Shown here: positions 1 to 5,380 of the stretch, one piece after another
Position numbering within the stretch: position 1 is the stretch's first letter
Layout of the letters: every line of letters starts with the position of its first letter
NCBI GenBank assembly: GCA_018383835.1
Contig: JAHAWR010000005.1
Span: 1 to 6,630, forward strand
Direction of reading: 5' to 3'
Origin: Candidatus Jordarchaeia archaeon
Lineage (GTDB): Archaea; Asgardarchaeota; Jordiarchaeia; Jordiarchaeales; Freyrarchaeaceae
DNA: 6,630 nt
Program-made: the position numbers and the translations under genes
Notes under the pieces: model-generated
What the model saw: only the letters and a program-made list of their open reading frames with translations
Told to the model about the DNA's origin: nothing
Databases searched by the model: none

Positions 1-126
1 GCTCTTGGACGCTCCAGCGTTCTCCGCATACTCTTATGCCTCCTTCACCTTGTCTCCCACAAGAGAATAGACCTCCTGCAGGATGAGGGGGGCGACATAG
101 AGGTGGTACTGATTGGAGGGGGATGA
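1..126 (+). CDS. scpA: ScpA, C-terminal end (partial, start outside window)
   Basis: Frame 1 is open from the first base and ends with TGA at 124-126, giving the last 41 residues of a protein. The stretch LRILLCLLHLVSHKRIDLLQ followed by an acidic DEGGDIEV segment resembles the C-terminal winged helix of the kleisin ScpA, where a leucine-rich 'LLHL' helix precedes a Q/D-rich beta hairpin. In the known complex this domain binds the SMC ATPase head, while the middle of ScpA holds a ScpB dimer. The call rests mainly on the gene that follows: scpB overlaps this frame by 14 bases, the classic scpA-scpB order, which implies translational coupling. The N-terminal part and any smc gene lie to the left of the window. 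The visible piece alone would be too short for a firm call. Confidence 0.72.
   Translation, partial: ALGRSSVLRILLCLLHLVSHKRIDLLQDEGGDIEVVLIGGG
100..106 (+). promoter_or_regulatory. Ribosome binding site that fixes the TTG start of scpB
   Basis: GAGGTGG lies six bases before the TTG at 113, inside the coding end of scpA. There is no in-frame ATG or GTG near the start of the conserved ScpB domain, so this site is the main support for the TTG. The ATG codons at 123 and 126 are in another frame that closes within ten codons. Confidence 0.6.
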
Positions 127-667
127 TGCAGGAGGGGGCAGCCCTAGCTTAAGGCAGAAAGTTGAGGCAATTCTCTACATTGCGGGAAGACCTTTAACTT
201 TGGAAGAGATAGCGGAGAACGCTGGAGCGTCCAAGAGCGCGGTTAGAAGGGCTCTGGATCAGCTTGAGCACGAATACGATGAGAGAGAGGCAGCATTTAC
301 TGTGAGGCAGCTTTCGGGTGAGAGGTACGTTATGGAGCTTAGAGAAGAGCTCGCCCCGATAGCCGAAAGAGTGGCTCCCGAGGCAGTCCTATCGGAGGAA
401 GTTATGAGGACTCTCTCCCTCATCGCTTACCTTCAGCCCGTTAAACAGTCAGTTATAGCTAGGGTCGTTGGTAAATCCGCTTACAGCCACATTAGAGAGC
501 TGGAGATAAAGGGGTTTGTGACGTCTGAGCCTGAGGGAACAACGAAAATGCTCAGGACGACGGACTACTTTGCAGAGTACTTTGGGCTTTCGAAGGATGT
601 TGGCGCGCTCAAAAGGCAGTTGAGATTAAGGGCGAAAGCAAGTATCCCCCTCAAGCTTCCCAGCTAG
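113..667 (+). CDS. scpB: ScpB, SMC-ScpAB condensin subunit
   Basis: This 184-residue protein is of usual length for ScpB, the small winged-helix subunit that binds as a dimer to ScpA and helps the SMC ring in chromosome compaction and segregation. The first winged helix runs from about residue 14 to 80 and opens with LRQKVEAILYIAGRPLTLEE, a near-textbook ScpB start. The second, at about 92-160, has LSEEVMRTLSLIAYLQPVKQ, then a short recognition-helix region, and TTDYFAEYFGLS, matching the family's 'TT..F..YFGL' signature. Start: TTG at 113, chosen for the SD at 100-106 and because the conserved domain begins within about 12 codons. The gene overlaps scpA by 14 bases, so the two are almost certainly one operon. 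Its TAG stop sits in CTAG at 664-667, shared with the stop of the converging regulator gene, so any scpB transcript must end inside that gene on its antisense strand. A glycine-rich N-terminal tail (MEGDDAGGG) is probably disordered. Confidence 0.93.
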   Translation: MEGDDAGGGSPSLRQKVEAILYIAGRPLTLEEIAENAGASKSAVRRALDQLEHEYDEREAAFTVRQLSGERYVMELREELAPIAERVAPEAVLSEEVMRTLSLIAYLQPVKQSVIARVVGKSAYSHIRELEIKGFVTSEPEGTTKMLRTTDYFAEYFGLSKDVGALKRQLRLRAKASIPLKLPS

Positions 668-1335
668 CTTATAACTTTGTAAACACCGTTCCGCTCCTCA
701 ACCAAGTTGCGTTCCTTCAAGCGCTCAAGACACTTTTCAACGGTTTTCTCCCTTAAGTCTAACTCCTCAGAGATTTCCTCTAAGCGTGCACCACCCTTCA
801 TGATGAGCAAGTTCAGAATTATTCTTTCAAAATAGTCCAAGCCTAGGAGGTTGATCAGCTCACTTATCCTGATGCTGATCCTCTGCTTAACATCAAGGAC
901 CATCACTCTTTGCCTCTCTAGATCCCTCAGCTTCTTCTCCACCTCTTCGAGTTCCCTAACAAGGTCTTTCAGCTTGGATGCGAGCTCCCCAAAGGCCCCA
1001 GTAACAGCTTCGACCTCCTCCTCTTTCCTCTTAGCCTCAACAACCTTAAGCTCGTAAAGCGATGGAGCAACAGAGAAGTCGACCATCAGAAAACTATTGA
1101 TTCCATAGTACGTTCTCTCCGGACCTATCGTGGACTTTTCGCATCCAAGCTTAACAACGATCCCCCTCTCTTCCAACACTTTCAAGTGATCCATCACCGC
1201 TTTCTGGCTGATGTTTAAGAGGCGAGCCAACTGAAACGGGTAATGGGGGCCCATAGACAGGAGCTTCAGCAGAAGCCTCCTTGTCGGGTTCCCTAGAACA
1301 TAGAAGAGATCCTCGACATCTAGGGGCTCACGCAA
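664..1335 (-). CDS. ArsR-like HTH transcriptional regulator with coiled coil and second HTH domain
   Basis: This is a 223-residue DNA-binding protein. The N-terminal winged helix (about 7-85) has LGNPTRRLLLKLL, then QLARLLNISQKAVMDHLKVL as the helix-turn-helix, and a wing ending in ERTYYGIN; this resembles the archaeal ArsR-like regulators of COG1777. Residues about 98-145 are rich in E, K, R and L with heptad-like spacing and should form a coiled coil, probably for dimerisation. A second winged helix at about 165-221 (ARLEEISEELDLREKTVEKC) closes the protein. There is no metal-binding Cys cluster (Cys 65 and 202 only), so metal sensing is unlikely. Start: TTG at 1335, seven bases after GGAGGTG (1343-1349). 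The gene begins 38 bases after cdc48 on the same strand, with pyrimidine-rich DNA between and no clear promoter, so it is probably co-transcribed with cdc48. By analogy with the heat-shock operon of Archaeoglobus, where the HTH regulator HSR1 is encoded with cdc48, it may control that operon; this is inference. Its DNA site is unknown. Confidence 0.85.
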   Translation of the reverse strand: MREPLDVEDLFYVLGNPTRRLLLKLLSMGPHYPFQLARLLNISQKAVMDHLKVLEERGIVVKLGCEKSTIGPERTYYGINSFLMVDFSVAPSLYELKVVEAKRKEEEVEAVTGAFGELASKLKDLVRELEEVEKKLRDLERQRVMVLDVKQRISIRISELINLLGLDYFERIILNLLIMKGGARLEEISEELDLREKTVEKCLERLKERNLVEERNGVYKVIS

Positions 1336-1342
1336 GAAAGAC

Positions 1343-1349
1343 CACCTCC
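1343..1349 (-). promoter_or_regulatory. Ribosome binding site that fixes the TTG start of the regulator
   Basis: The - strand reads GGAGGTG with a seven-base gap to the TTG at 1335. It is as strong as the cdc48 site and supports TTG over any later start; the HTH domain begins only a few residues on. Confidence 0.75.
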
Positions 1350-1373
1350 AAAGAAATGAGAGGAAGAGAATTT

Positions 1374-3566
1374 TTAGTGGGCCGCCATAGCGAACTCTTC
1401 AGCTATCTTCGTGTACCATTCCAACTGCTTCTTCGGGATCGGCCTAACCTTTTCGAGCGCCTTTTCGAAGTGCACTTTTCTTATCTTGAACTTAGAAAAG
1501 TCCTCCGTCTTCTCGTCAACTTTGCCGTCGTTAATGTACTCTCTTATCGCCAGCATCACAGCCTCGTTGCAGACCGCAGCTATATCGGCGCCCGTGTATC
1601 CTTCAGTTAGTGCTGCCATCTCGTCCAAGTTGACGTCGCTGTCCAGCGGCTTACCTCTGGTGTGTATCTCGAAGATCTGCTTTCTGGCCTTTAGGTCTGG
1701 TGGTGGAATGTAGACAAGCCTGTCAAAGCGCCCCGGCCTCAAAAGGGCGGGGTCTATTATGTCCGGCCTGTTTGTTGCGGCGATCACAACGACGCCTCTG
1801 AGTTCCTCTAAGCCGTCGAGCTCCGTCAGCATCTGACTTATAACTCTCTCGGTCACATGGGAGTCTCCGACACCTGAACCCCTAGTTGGCGCTATCGCGT
1901 CCAGCTCGTCCATGAAAACTATACATGGTGCTGCTTGCCTAGCCCTCCTGAAGGTTTCCCTGACGGCCTTCTCGCTCTCGCCAACCCACTTGCTCAGAAA
2001 CTCTGGACCCTTAACGTGGATAAAGTTCGCCTGGCTCTGAGACGCCACAGCTTTCGCTAGGAGAGTCTTACCGGTTCCGGGCGGACCGTAAAGCAAGATT
2101 CCCTTAGGTGGTCTAGCGCCCATGTAACTGTAGAACTTGCCGTACTTGAGCGGCCACTCCACGGTCTCTATTAGCTCCTGCTTAACGTCTTCCAGTCCCC
2201 CTATGTCGTCCCATTTAACGTTTGGAACCTCGACCGCCACTTCTCTCATCGCTGATGGTTCAATGCTCCTAAAGGCATTCATGAAGTCCTCCTGTGTGAC
2301 GACCAGCTTGTTGAGAACCTCCGCAGGTATGGTATCCTGCTCAAAGTTTATTTCAGGTATTATACGCCTAACAGCTGACATCGCTGCCTCCTTGCACAAT
2401 GCCGCCAAGTCGGCGCCAGTGTAGCCATGGGTGATCTCGGCAAGGTACTTTAAGTCGACGTCGTCAGCCAGCGGCATTCCTCTGGTGTGGATCTGCAGTA
2501 TCTCCAGCCGTCCATTCCTATTGGGGATCTTTATCTCGATCTCCCTGTCAAAGCGTCCTGGCCTTCTGAGCGCTGGATCTACAGCGTTCGGCCTGTTTGT
2601 CGCCCCTATGACGACGACTTGCCCTCTGGACTCCAGCCCGTCCATCAGGGCGAGGAGTTGCGCCACAACGCGCCTCTCAACTTCTCCAGTCACTTCCTCC
2701 CTCTTGGGAGCTATGCTGTCTATCTCATCTATGAATATTATGCTTGGAGCGTTCTTCTTGGCTTCCTCAAAGATCTCCCTTAGGCGCTCCTCGCTCTCCC
2801 CGTAAAACTTACTCATTATTTCGGGGCCGCTTATCGATATGAAGCGCGCGTCGGTCTCGTTAGCCACAGCCTTCGCTAGGAGAGTCTTACCGGTTCCGGG
2901 TGGACCGTAAAGCAGAACGCCTTTGGGAGGCTCGATGCCGAGCCTCTGAAATATCTCCGGGAACCTTAATGGTAGCTCCACCATCTCCCTGATCTTCTTT
3001 ATCTCCTCGCTCAGCCCACCTATGTCCTCGTATGAAACCTTGGGTACACGCTTCTTCATGACTTCCTCCGCAGGCTTGTCGCTGATGATGACCTCCGTCT
3101 CGTAATCCATTAGAACTGCTTTTGCCTTGGGCTTATGGTCAACAATCATGAGCGTGAGCTTCCTTCCCAAGACGGGAAGCTCTATGACATCCCCTATCGA
3201 GACCGGTCTACCCATGAGAAGGTCTCTGAGGTACGACTCGCCCCCACTAATGCGCAGAGGCTCAGTCGGGGCGAATGTTATGCTGGTCGCCTTCTTGACC
3301 TCAGTCTTCTTGATGACGACTTTGTCGTCTATGCTAACACCTGCGTTGCGCCGCGTCGCACCGTCAATCCTTACGATCCCCCTACCCCTATCTTCAGGGT
3401 AGCCGGGCCATGAGAGTACCACTGTGCTCTTCTTGCCGACTATCTCTATAGCGTCCCCTGTCGATATACCCATTCTCTCGGCAACCAGCGGGTCTATCCT
3501 AGCTATGCCTCTTCCAGCATCCTGAGGTTTAGCCTCAGCGACACGCAACACTTCCCCTTCACTCAT
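1374..3566 (-). CDS. cdc48: Cdc48/VAT-type AAA+ ATPase
   Basis: This is an ATP-driven protein unfoldase/segregase, the archaeal p97 homologue, acting as a cytosolic hexamer in protein quality control. It has 730 residues, close to the usual size. The N domain (about 1-180) has the double-psi barrel pattern (ARIDPLVAERMGISTGD, then RGRGIVRIDGATRRNAGV). D1 has Walker A GPPGTGKT at 221-228, pore loop KFYGESE at 256-262, Walker B FIDEID at 278-283, sensor ATNRP at about 322 and RRPGRFD after it. D2 has GPPGTGKT at 494-501, pore loop KWVGESE at 526-532, FMDELD at 551-556, ATNRP at about 597 and LRPGRFD. All catalytic residues look intact in both rings. The tail ends in AMAAH, so there is no C-terminal hydrophobic-Tyr-X motif for docking to the 20S proteasome. 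Start: ATG at 3566, six bases after GGAGGTG; the GTG three codons earlier is part of that SD. The gene has its own promoter region and is followed closely by the HTH regulator. The two Walker A segments are nearly identical in DNA. Confidence 0.97.
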   Translation of the reverse strand: MSEGEVLRVAEAKPQDAGRGIARIDPLVAERMGISTGDAIEIVGKKSTVVLSWPGYPEDRGRGIVRIDGATRRNAGVSIDDKVVIKKTEVKKATSITFAPTEPLRISGGESYLRDLLMGRPVSIGDVIELPVLGRKLTLMIVDHKPKAKAVLMDYETEVIISDKPAEEVMKKRVPKVSYEDIGGLSEEIKKIREMVELPLRFPEIFQRLGIEPPKGVLLYGPPGTGKTLLAKAVANETDARFISISGPEIMSKFYGESEERLREIFEEAKKNAPSIIFIDEIDSIAPKREEVTGEVERRVVAQLLALMDGLESRGQVVVIGATNRPNAVDPALRRPGRFDREIEIKIPNRNGRLEILQIHTRGMPLADDVDLKYLAEITHGYTGADLAALCKEAAMSAVRRIIPEINFEQDTIPAEVLNKLVVTQEDFMNAFRSIEPSAMREVAVEVPNVKWDDIGGLEDVKQELIETVEWPLKYGKFYSYMGARPPKGILLYGPPGTGKTLLAKAVASQSQANFIHVKGPEFLSKWVGESEKAVRETFRRARQAAPCIVFMDELDAIAPTRGSGVGDSHVTERVISQMLTELDGLEELRGVVVIAATNRPDIIDPALLRPGRFDRLVYIPPPDLKARKQIFEIHTRGKPLDSDVNLDEMAALTEGYTGADIAAVCNEAVMLAIREYINDGKVDEKTEDFSKFKIRKVHFEKALEKVRPIPKKQLEWYTKIAEEFAMAAH
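2044..2095 (-). repeat. D2 copy of a 52-base intragenic repeat in cdc48
   Basis: This segment encodes the D2 Walker A region (LLYGPPGTGKTLLAKAVA) and matches 2863-2914 at 50 of 52 bases. The two differences are synonymous. Sequence on both sides diverges quickly. Confidence 0.9.
2863..2914 (-). repeat. D1 copy of a 52-base intragenic repeat in cdc48
   Basis: This segment encodes the D1 Walker A region and is the partner of 2044-2095. The peptide is conserved for function, but near-identity at synonymous third positions is not required by that, so local gene conversion is possible. Confidence 0.9.
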
Positions 3567-3570
3567 AAGT

Positions 3571-3579
3571 ATCACCTCC
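3571..3579 (-). promoter_or_regulatory. Ribosome binding site of cdc48
   Basis: GGAGGTGAT lies just before the ATG at 3566 (six bases from the last G of GGAGGTG). It contains the GTG that could be mistaken for a start at 3575. Its GAGGTGAT part (3571-3578) is fully complementary to ATCACCTC in the upstream leader (3672-3679). Confidence 0.85.
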
Positions 3580-3615
3580 AGAAGATGCGGATCGCAAAAA
3601 TTTTTAGGTAGGGTT

Positions 3616-3654
3616 TTAGAGCCATGGCACTCCCATCAGCCAGGCCAGCCTCAT
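3616..3654 (-). CDS. Possible 12-codon leader ORF upstream of cdc48
   Basis: ATG at 3654 opens MRLAWLMGVPWL and closes with TAA at 3616-3618, 49 bases before the cdc48 ATG. A GGGGGTGA stretch (3659-3666), one base off the ideal SD, ends four bases before the ATG. The ORF lies between the predicted cdc48 promoter and cdc48, so it would be in the leader mRNA. Two of its 12 residues are Trp and three are Leu. It is too short for a coding test, and a chance ORF of this size is common. The reason for listing it is that its SD is exactly the 3' arm of a predicted hairpin whose other arm could instead pair with the SD of cdc48. Confidence 0.3.
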   Translation of the reverse strand: MRLAWLMGVPWL

Positions 3655-3658
3655 ACTC

Positions 3659-3678
3659 TCACCCCCTTTTAGAGGTGA
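3659..3678 (-). promoter_or_regulatory. Predicted leader hairpin with an anti-SD arm
   Basis: Read on the - strand, TCACCTCT, loop AAAA, then GGGGGTGA can form eight pairs, two of them G-U. The 3' arm is the SD of the short leader ORF. The 5' arm equals the anti-SD of 16S rRNA, so with one base more (3672-3679) it can also pair perfectly over eight bases with the cdc48 SD at 3571-3578. The two pairings exclude each other. Folding is by eye only. Confidence 0.4.
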
Positions 3679-3685
3679 TGTATAA

Positions 3686-3695
3686 GAGCCGGCTC
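3686..3695. repeat. Ten-base palindrome GAGCCGGCTC in the cdc48 leader
   Basis: This perfect G/C-rich palindrome stands out from the A/T-rich surroundings, about 15 to 25 bases after the predicted cdc48 transcription start. It could be a protein site. It has no loop of its own, so it would not make a good RNA hairpin. Confidence 0.35.
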
Positions 3696-3707
3696 AATTT
3701 TATATCT

Positions 3708-3731
3708 AGTATACTACTGAAAGTATACTAC
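3708..3731. promoter_or_regulatory. Two direct AGTATACTAC repeats, likely operator of cdc48
   Basis: AGTATACTAC occurs at 3708-3717 and 3722-3731 with TGAA between, a 14-base period. Each copy contains the palindrome AGTATACT; the first extends to the 10-base TAGTATACTA. The pair fills the space between the predicted TATA box (3733-3739, - strand) and the predicted start site near 3711, the usual place for an archaeal repressor. A second A/T box, TTTTATATCT (3697-3706), flanks the other side. I saw no further copy in the window. The adjacent HTH regulator is the obvious candidate to bind here, but nothing in the sequence proves it. Confidence 0.5.
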
Positions 3732-3732
3732 C

Positions 3733-3747
3733 TTATAAATCTTTCTC
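3733..3747 (-). promoter_or_regulatory. TATA box and BRE, probable cdc48 promoter
   Basis: The - strand reads GAGAAAGATTTATAAGG (3747 down to 3731): a purine-rich BRE-like stretch and TTTATAA at 3739-3733, the best archaeal core promoter in the window. Initiation about 25 bases on, near 3711, would give a leader of about 145 bases before cdc48. A weaker A/T run (CTAAAAATTTTT, about 3595-3606) close to the gene could be a second box, but would leave almost no leader in front of the SD. Confidence 0.55.
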
Positions 3748-3749
3748 AT

Positions 3750-3956
3750 ATGCTTCAGGCCTCCCATCAACCCTCAAAGAGCCACCAGAACTCAAAGTGG
3801 AACAAACATGAAAAATACGCGTGCCAGGCAGATCGCAAATAACAGGTTAGGAGCTCCGTAAAAAGGAGAGGGCGCAAGCTGAGCGACGCAAAAGTCGGCT
3901 AAGTAGTCCGCCGCGAAAAAATGATCTAGAGTGCTCCCTAGTTGTTCTATCCCATT
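3750..3956. other. Non-coding stretch between xpb and the cdc48 promoter
   Basis: I find no convincing gene in these 207 bases. An open frame on the + strand covering 3624-3842 has no SD and an unremarkable low-complexity end. The stretch 3840-3915 is richer in G and C than its surroundings and contains a foldable element: CTGAGCGAC (3879-3887) and GTCGGCTAAG (3894-3903) form a stem with one G-A mismatch and one bulge around the loop GCAAAA. A small RNA gene is possible, but no tRNA arms, C/D boxes or H/ACA ending are recognisable. The left side carries the cdc48 BRE, the right side the xpb terminator. Confidence 0.4.
3916..3941 (-). terminator. Hairpin plus T run downstream of xpb
   Basis: On the - strand an imperfect stem, CTAGGG with CTCTAG around a short loop (3941-3926), is followed by ATCA and then six T (3921-3916). 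It begins 16 bases after the xpb stop. Archaeal termination depends mainly on the T run, so this is a reasonable end point for the xpb transcript. Confidence 0.45.
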
Positions 3957-5294
3957 CTACCATTCTACACCATCTCGTCTCCTCTTGGATATCGCTATCT
4001 CGGATGACTTTGAGACGACCTCATAGAGGATCGCTCGCTTACCCTCCCTTTTCCTCAAGAGCCTTCCAAGCCTCTGTATGAATTCTCGCTTGCTCCCGCT
4101 TCCTCCAAGGATCACCCCGACGTTGGCTTCCGGAACATCGACGCCCTCGTCGAGTACCTTACTTGTCACCACCGCTCGGTAAATGCCTTCCCTGAATTTT
4201 TTCAGTATTTCGCGCCTCTCCTTCTTTGGGGTCTTATGGGTTATTGCGGGTATGAGGAACGCTGAGCTTACCATGTAAACCAAGCTGTTGTGCTCTGTGA
4301 AAATGATGATCCTGTCGTTTCTGTGGTTTTCGAGTATTTTTGCTAGGGCGTCAATTTTAGATGAGGAGTTTATTGATATTGTCCTAGCCTTGTGTCTTGC
4401 CAGGAGGGCTGTTCTGGCTTTCGGGTCTCTCCCGCTTCTGAGAATAAGCTTTCTAAAATCTTCTGGGGATGACATCGAGAGATCGTTTTCCTTCAAGTAG
4501 TTTACGTAGACATTGTAGGATTCTTCATATTCCTTTTTCTCTTCCGGTGTTAGGTCGACTAGGATACGCTTTATCTCGTACTCGGCGAGGTGGCGTCCGA
4601 CTAGGTCTTTTATGGGAACCTCGTATCTTACTCCTCCTATGAGGCGGTTGAGCTCGACGTGTAGTCCGTCTGAGCGCTCAGGCGTTGCTGTGAGTCCCAT
4701 CCTGTATGGGGCGGCTGACATTTCGGCTATGTGGGAGTACCCAGGTGATGGAAGGTGGTGGGCTTCGTCGAATATTATGAGTGAGAACTTGTTTCCTAGC
4801 TCTTCAACCCTGAGGTAGGCTGTATCGTAGGTTGCCACAGTTACGGGTTCAAGAGTGTGCTCTCCTCCCCCGTAAAGTCCGACTTCCACATCGAGGAGGT
4901 CTGACGCTGCTGTAGCCCACTGATCCATGAGATCCAGCGTCGGCACGACGACGAGCGTCGCCTCGGAAACTATTGAGATTGCCTTCATGGCGACGAAGGT
5001 TTTGCCGGAGCCCGTTGGCATCACTATGATCCCGCGCTTGCCGGCCTTAACCCACGCATTTACGGCGCTCTCCTGGTAGTCTTTAAGCTCTGCTCTAAAG
5101 CTGAGAAACGGGCATGGAACCAGGTCTAAGACGTTGTCAACGAACTCGAAGTTGGATGCTTTAAGAAAATCGACGATATCCCTGTAGTACATCGCCAATG
5201 AGCGGTAGGCCCCCACCCTTTCATCCCATCTCGAATAGGGGGTCTGCATACCGTAAATAAGAATAGTGCCCCTATCGTATTCCAGTCTGATCAT
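3957..5294 (-). CDS. xpb: XPB-type superfamily 2 DNA helicase
   Basis: This 445-residue protein has the length of archaeal XPB, an ATP-dependent 3'-5' DNA translocase linked to nucleotide excision repair and promoter opening. Order of parts: N-terminal damage-recognition-like domain (about 1-70: RLEYDRGTILIYG, then YRSLAMYYRDIVDFLK); helicase domain 1 with Walker A PTGSGKT at 93-99, DEAH at 176-179 and TAT at 202-204; a thumb-like insertion at about 236-300 (LTPEEKKEYEESYNVYVNYL); helicase domain 2 with IIIFTEHNSLVYM, VLDEGVDVPEANVG and QRLGRLLRK at 407-415. After TAT the expected RED motif of XPB reads R-S-D (207-209), so the central Glu is Ser. Start: ATG at 5294, four bases after AGGTGA; the GTG nine codons upstream lies before the predicted transcription start. 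Its usual partner nuclease gene bax1 is not next to it: downstream is a terminator and a gap, upstream a methyltransferase. An 8-base tandem repeat spans the stop codon. Confidence 0.93.
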   Translation of the reverse strand: MIRLEYDRGTILIYGMQTPYSRWDERVGAYRSLAMYYRDIVDFLKASNFEFVDNVLDLVPCPFLSFRAELKDYQESAVNAWVKAGKRGIIVMPTGSGKTFVAMKAISIVSEATLVVVPTLDLMDQWATAASDLLDVEVGLYGGGEHTLEPVTVATYDTAYLRVEELGNKFSLIIFDEAHHLPSPGYSHIAEMSAAPYRMGLTATPERSDGLHVELNRLIGGVRYEVPIKDLVGRHLAEYEIKRILVDLTPEEKKEYEESYNVYVNYLKENDLSMSSPEDFRKLILRSGRDPKARTALLARHKARTISINSSSKIDALAKILENHRNDRIIIFTEHNSLVYMVSSAFLIPAITHKTPKKERREILKKFREGIYRAVVTSKVLDEGVDVPEANVGVILGGSGSKREFIQRLGRLLRKREGKRAILYEVVSKSSEIAISKRRRDGVEW

Positions 5295-5298
5295 GACC

Positions 5299-5304
5299 TC
5301 ACCT
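5299..5304 (-). promoter_or_regulatory. Ribosome binding site that fixes the ATG start of xpb
   Basis: AGGTGA ends four bases before the ATG at 5294. The upstream in-frame GTG at 5321 has no SD, which favours the shorter protein. Confidence 0.6.
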
Positions 5305-5330
5305 TTAGGAGAAACTGTCACTTTCGCTGG

Positions 5331-5346
5331 ATTTTTATTTTTTCCT
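5331..5346 (-). promoter_or_regulatory. TATA box and BRE, probable xpb promoter
   Basis: The - strand reads GGAAAAAATAAAAAT (5345 to 5331), a purine-rich BRE followed by an A/T box. Starting about 25 bases on, near 5310, the mRNA would have a leader of about 15 bases that just includes the SD. So xpb has its own promoter in the gap after the methyltransferase. Confidence 0.5.
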
Positions 5347-5380
5347 TAGAGTGAAGAACGATGAAGTCTTCAGTTAGTAG

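Noticed and set aside
1281..3402. Open frames of about 90-125 codons on the + strand across the regulator and cdc48
   Set aside because: They are antisense shadows of highly conserved coding sequence, lack SD sites and show no family resemblance.
3564..3575. GTG start of cdc48 at 3575
   Set aside because: The GTG is part of the SD GGAGGTG; the ATG at 3566 has correct spacing to it.
3624..3842. 72-codon open frame on the + strand opposite the cdc48 leader
   Set aside because: It has no SD, crosses the predicted promoter and operator, and ends in a low-complexity run rich in S, Q, K and H. It matches no family I know.
3840..3930. A tRNA or C/D-box guide RNA
   Set aside because: No T-arm GGTTCGAATCC-like sequence and no correctly spaced RTGATGA and CTGA boxes are present, although CTGA and TGATC fragments occur.
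5295..5321. GTG start of xpb at 5321
   Set aside because: It has no SD and would lie upstream of the transcription start expected from the TATA box at 5331-5340; homology to XPB begins at the ATG at 5294.
5352..5370. GAAGA/TCTTC inverted repeat after the methyltransferase as a terminator
   Set aside because: The stem is only five pairs with a nine-base loop, and no T run follows on the - strand; the downstream A-rich DNA is better read as the xpb promoter.
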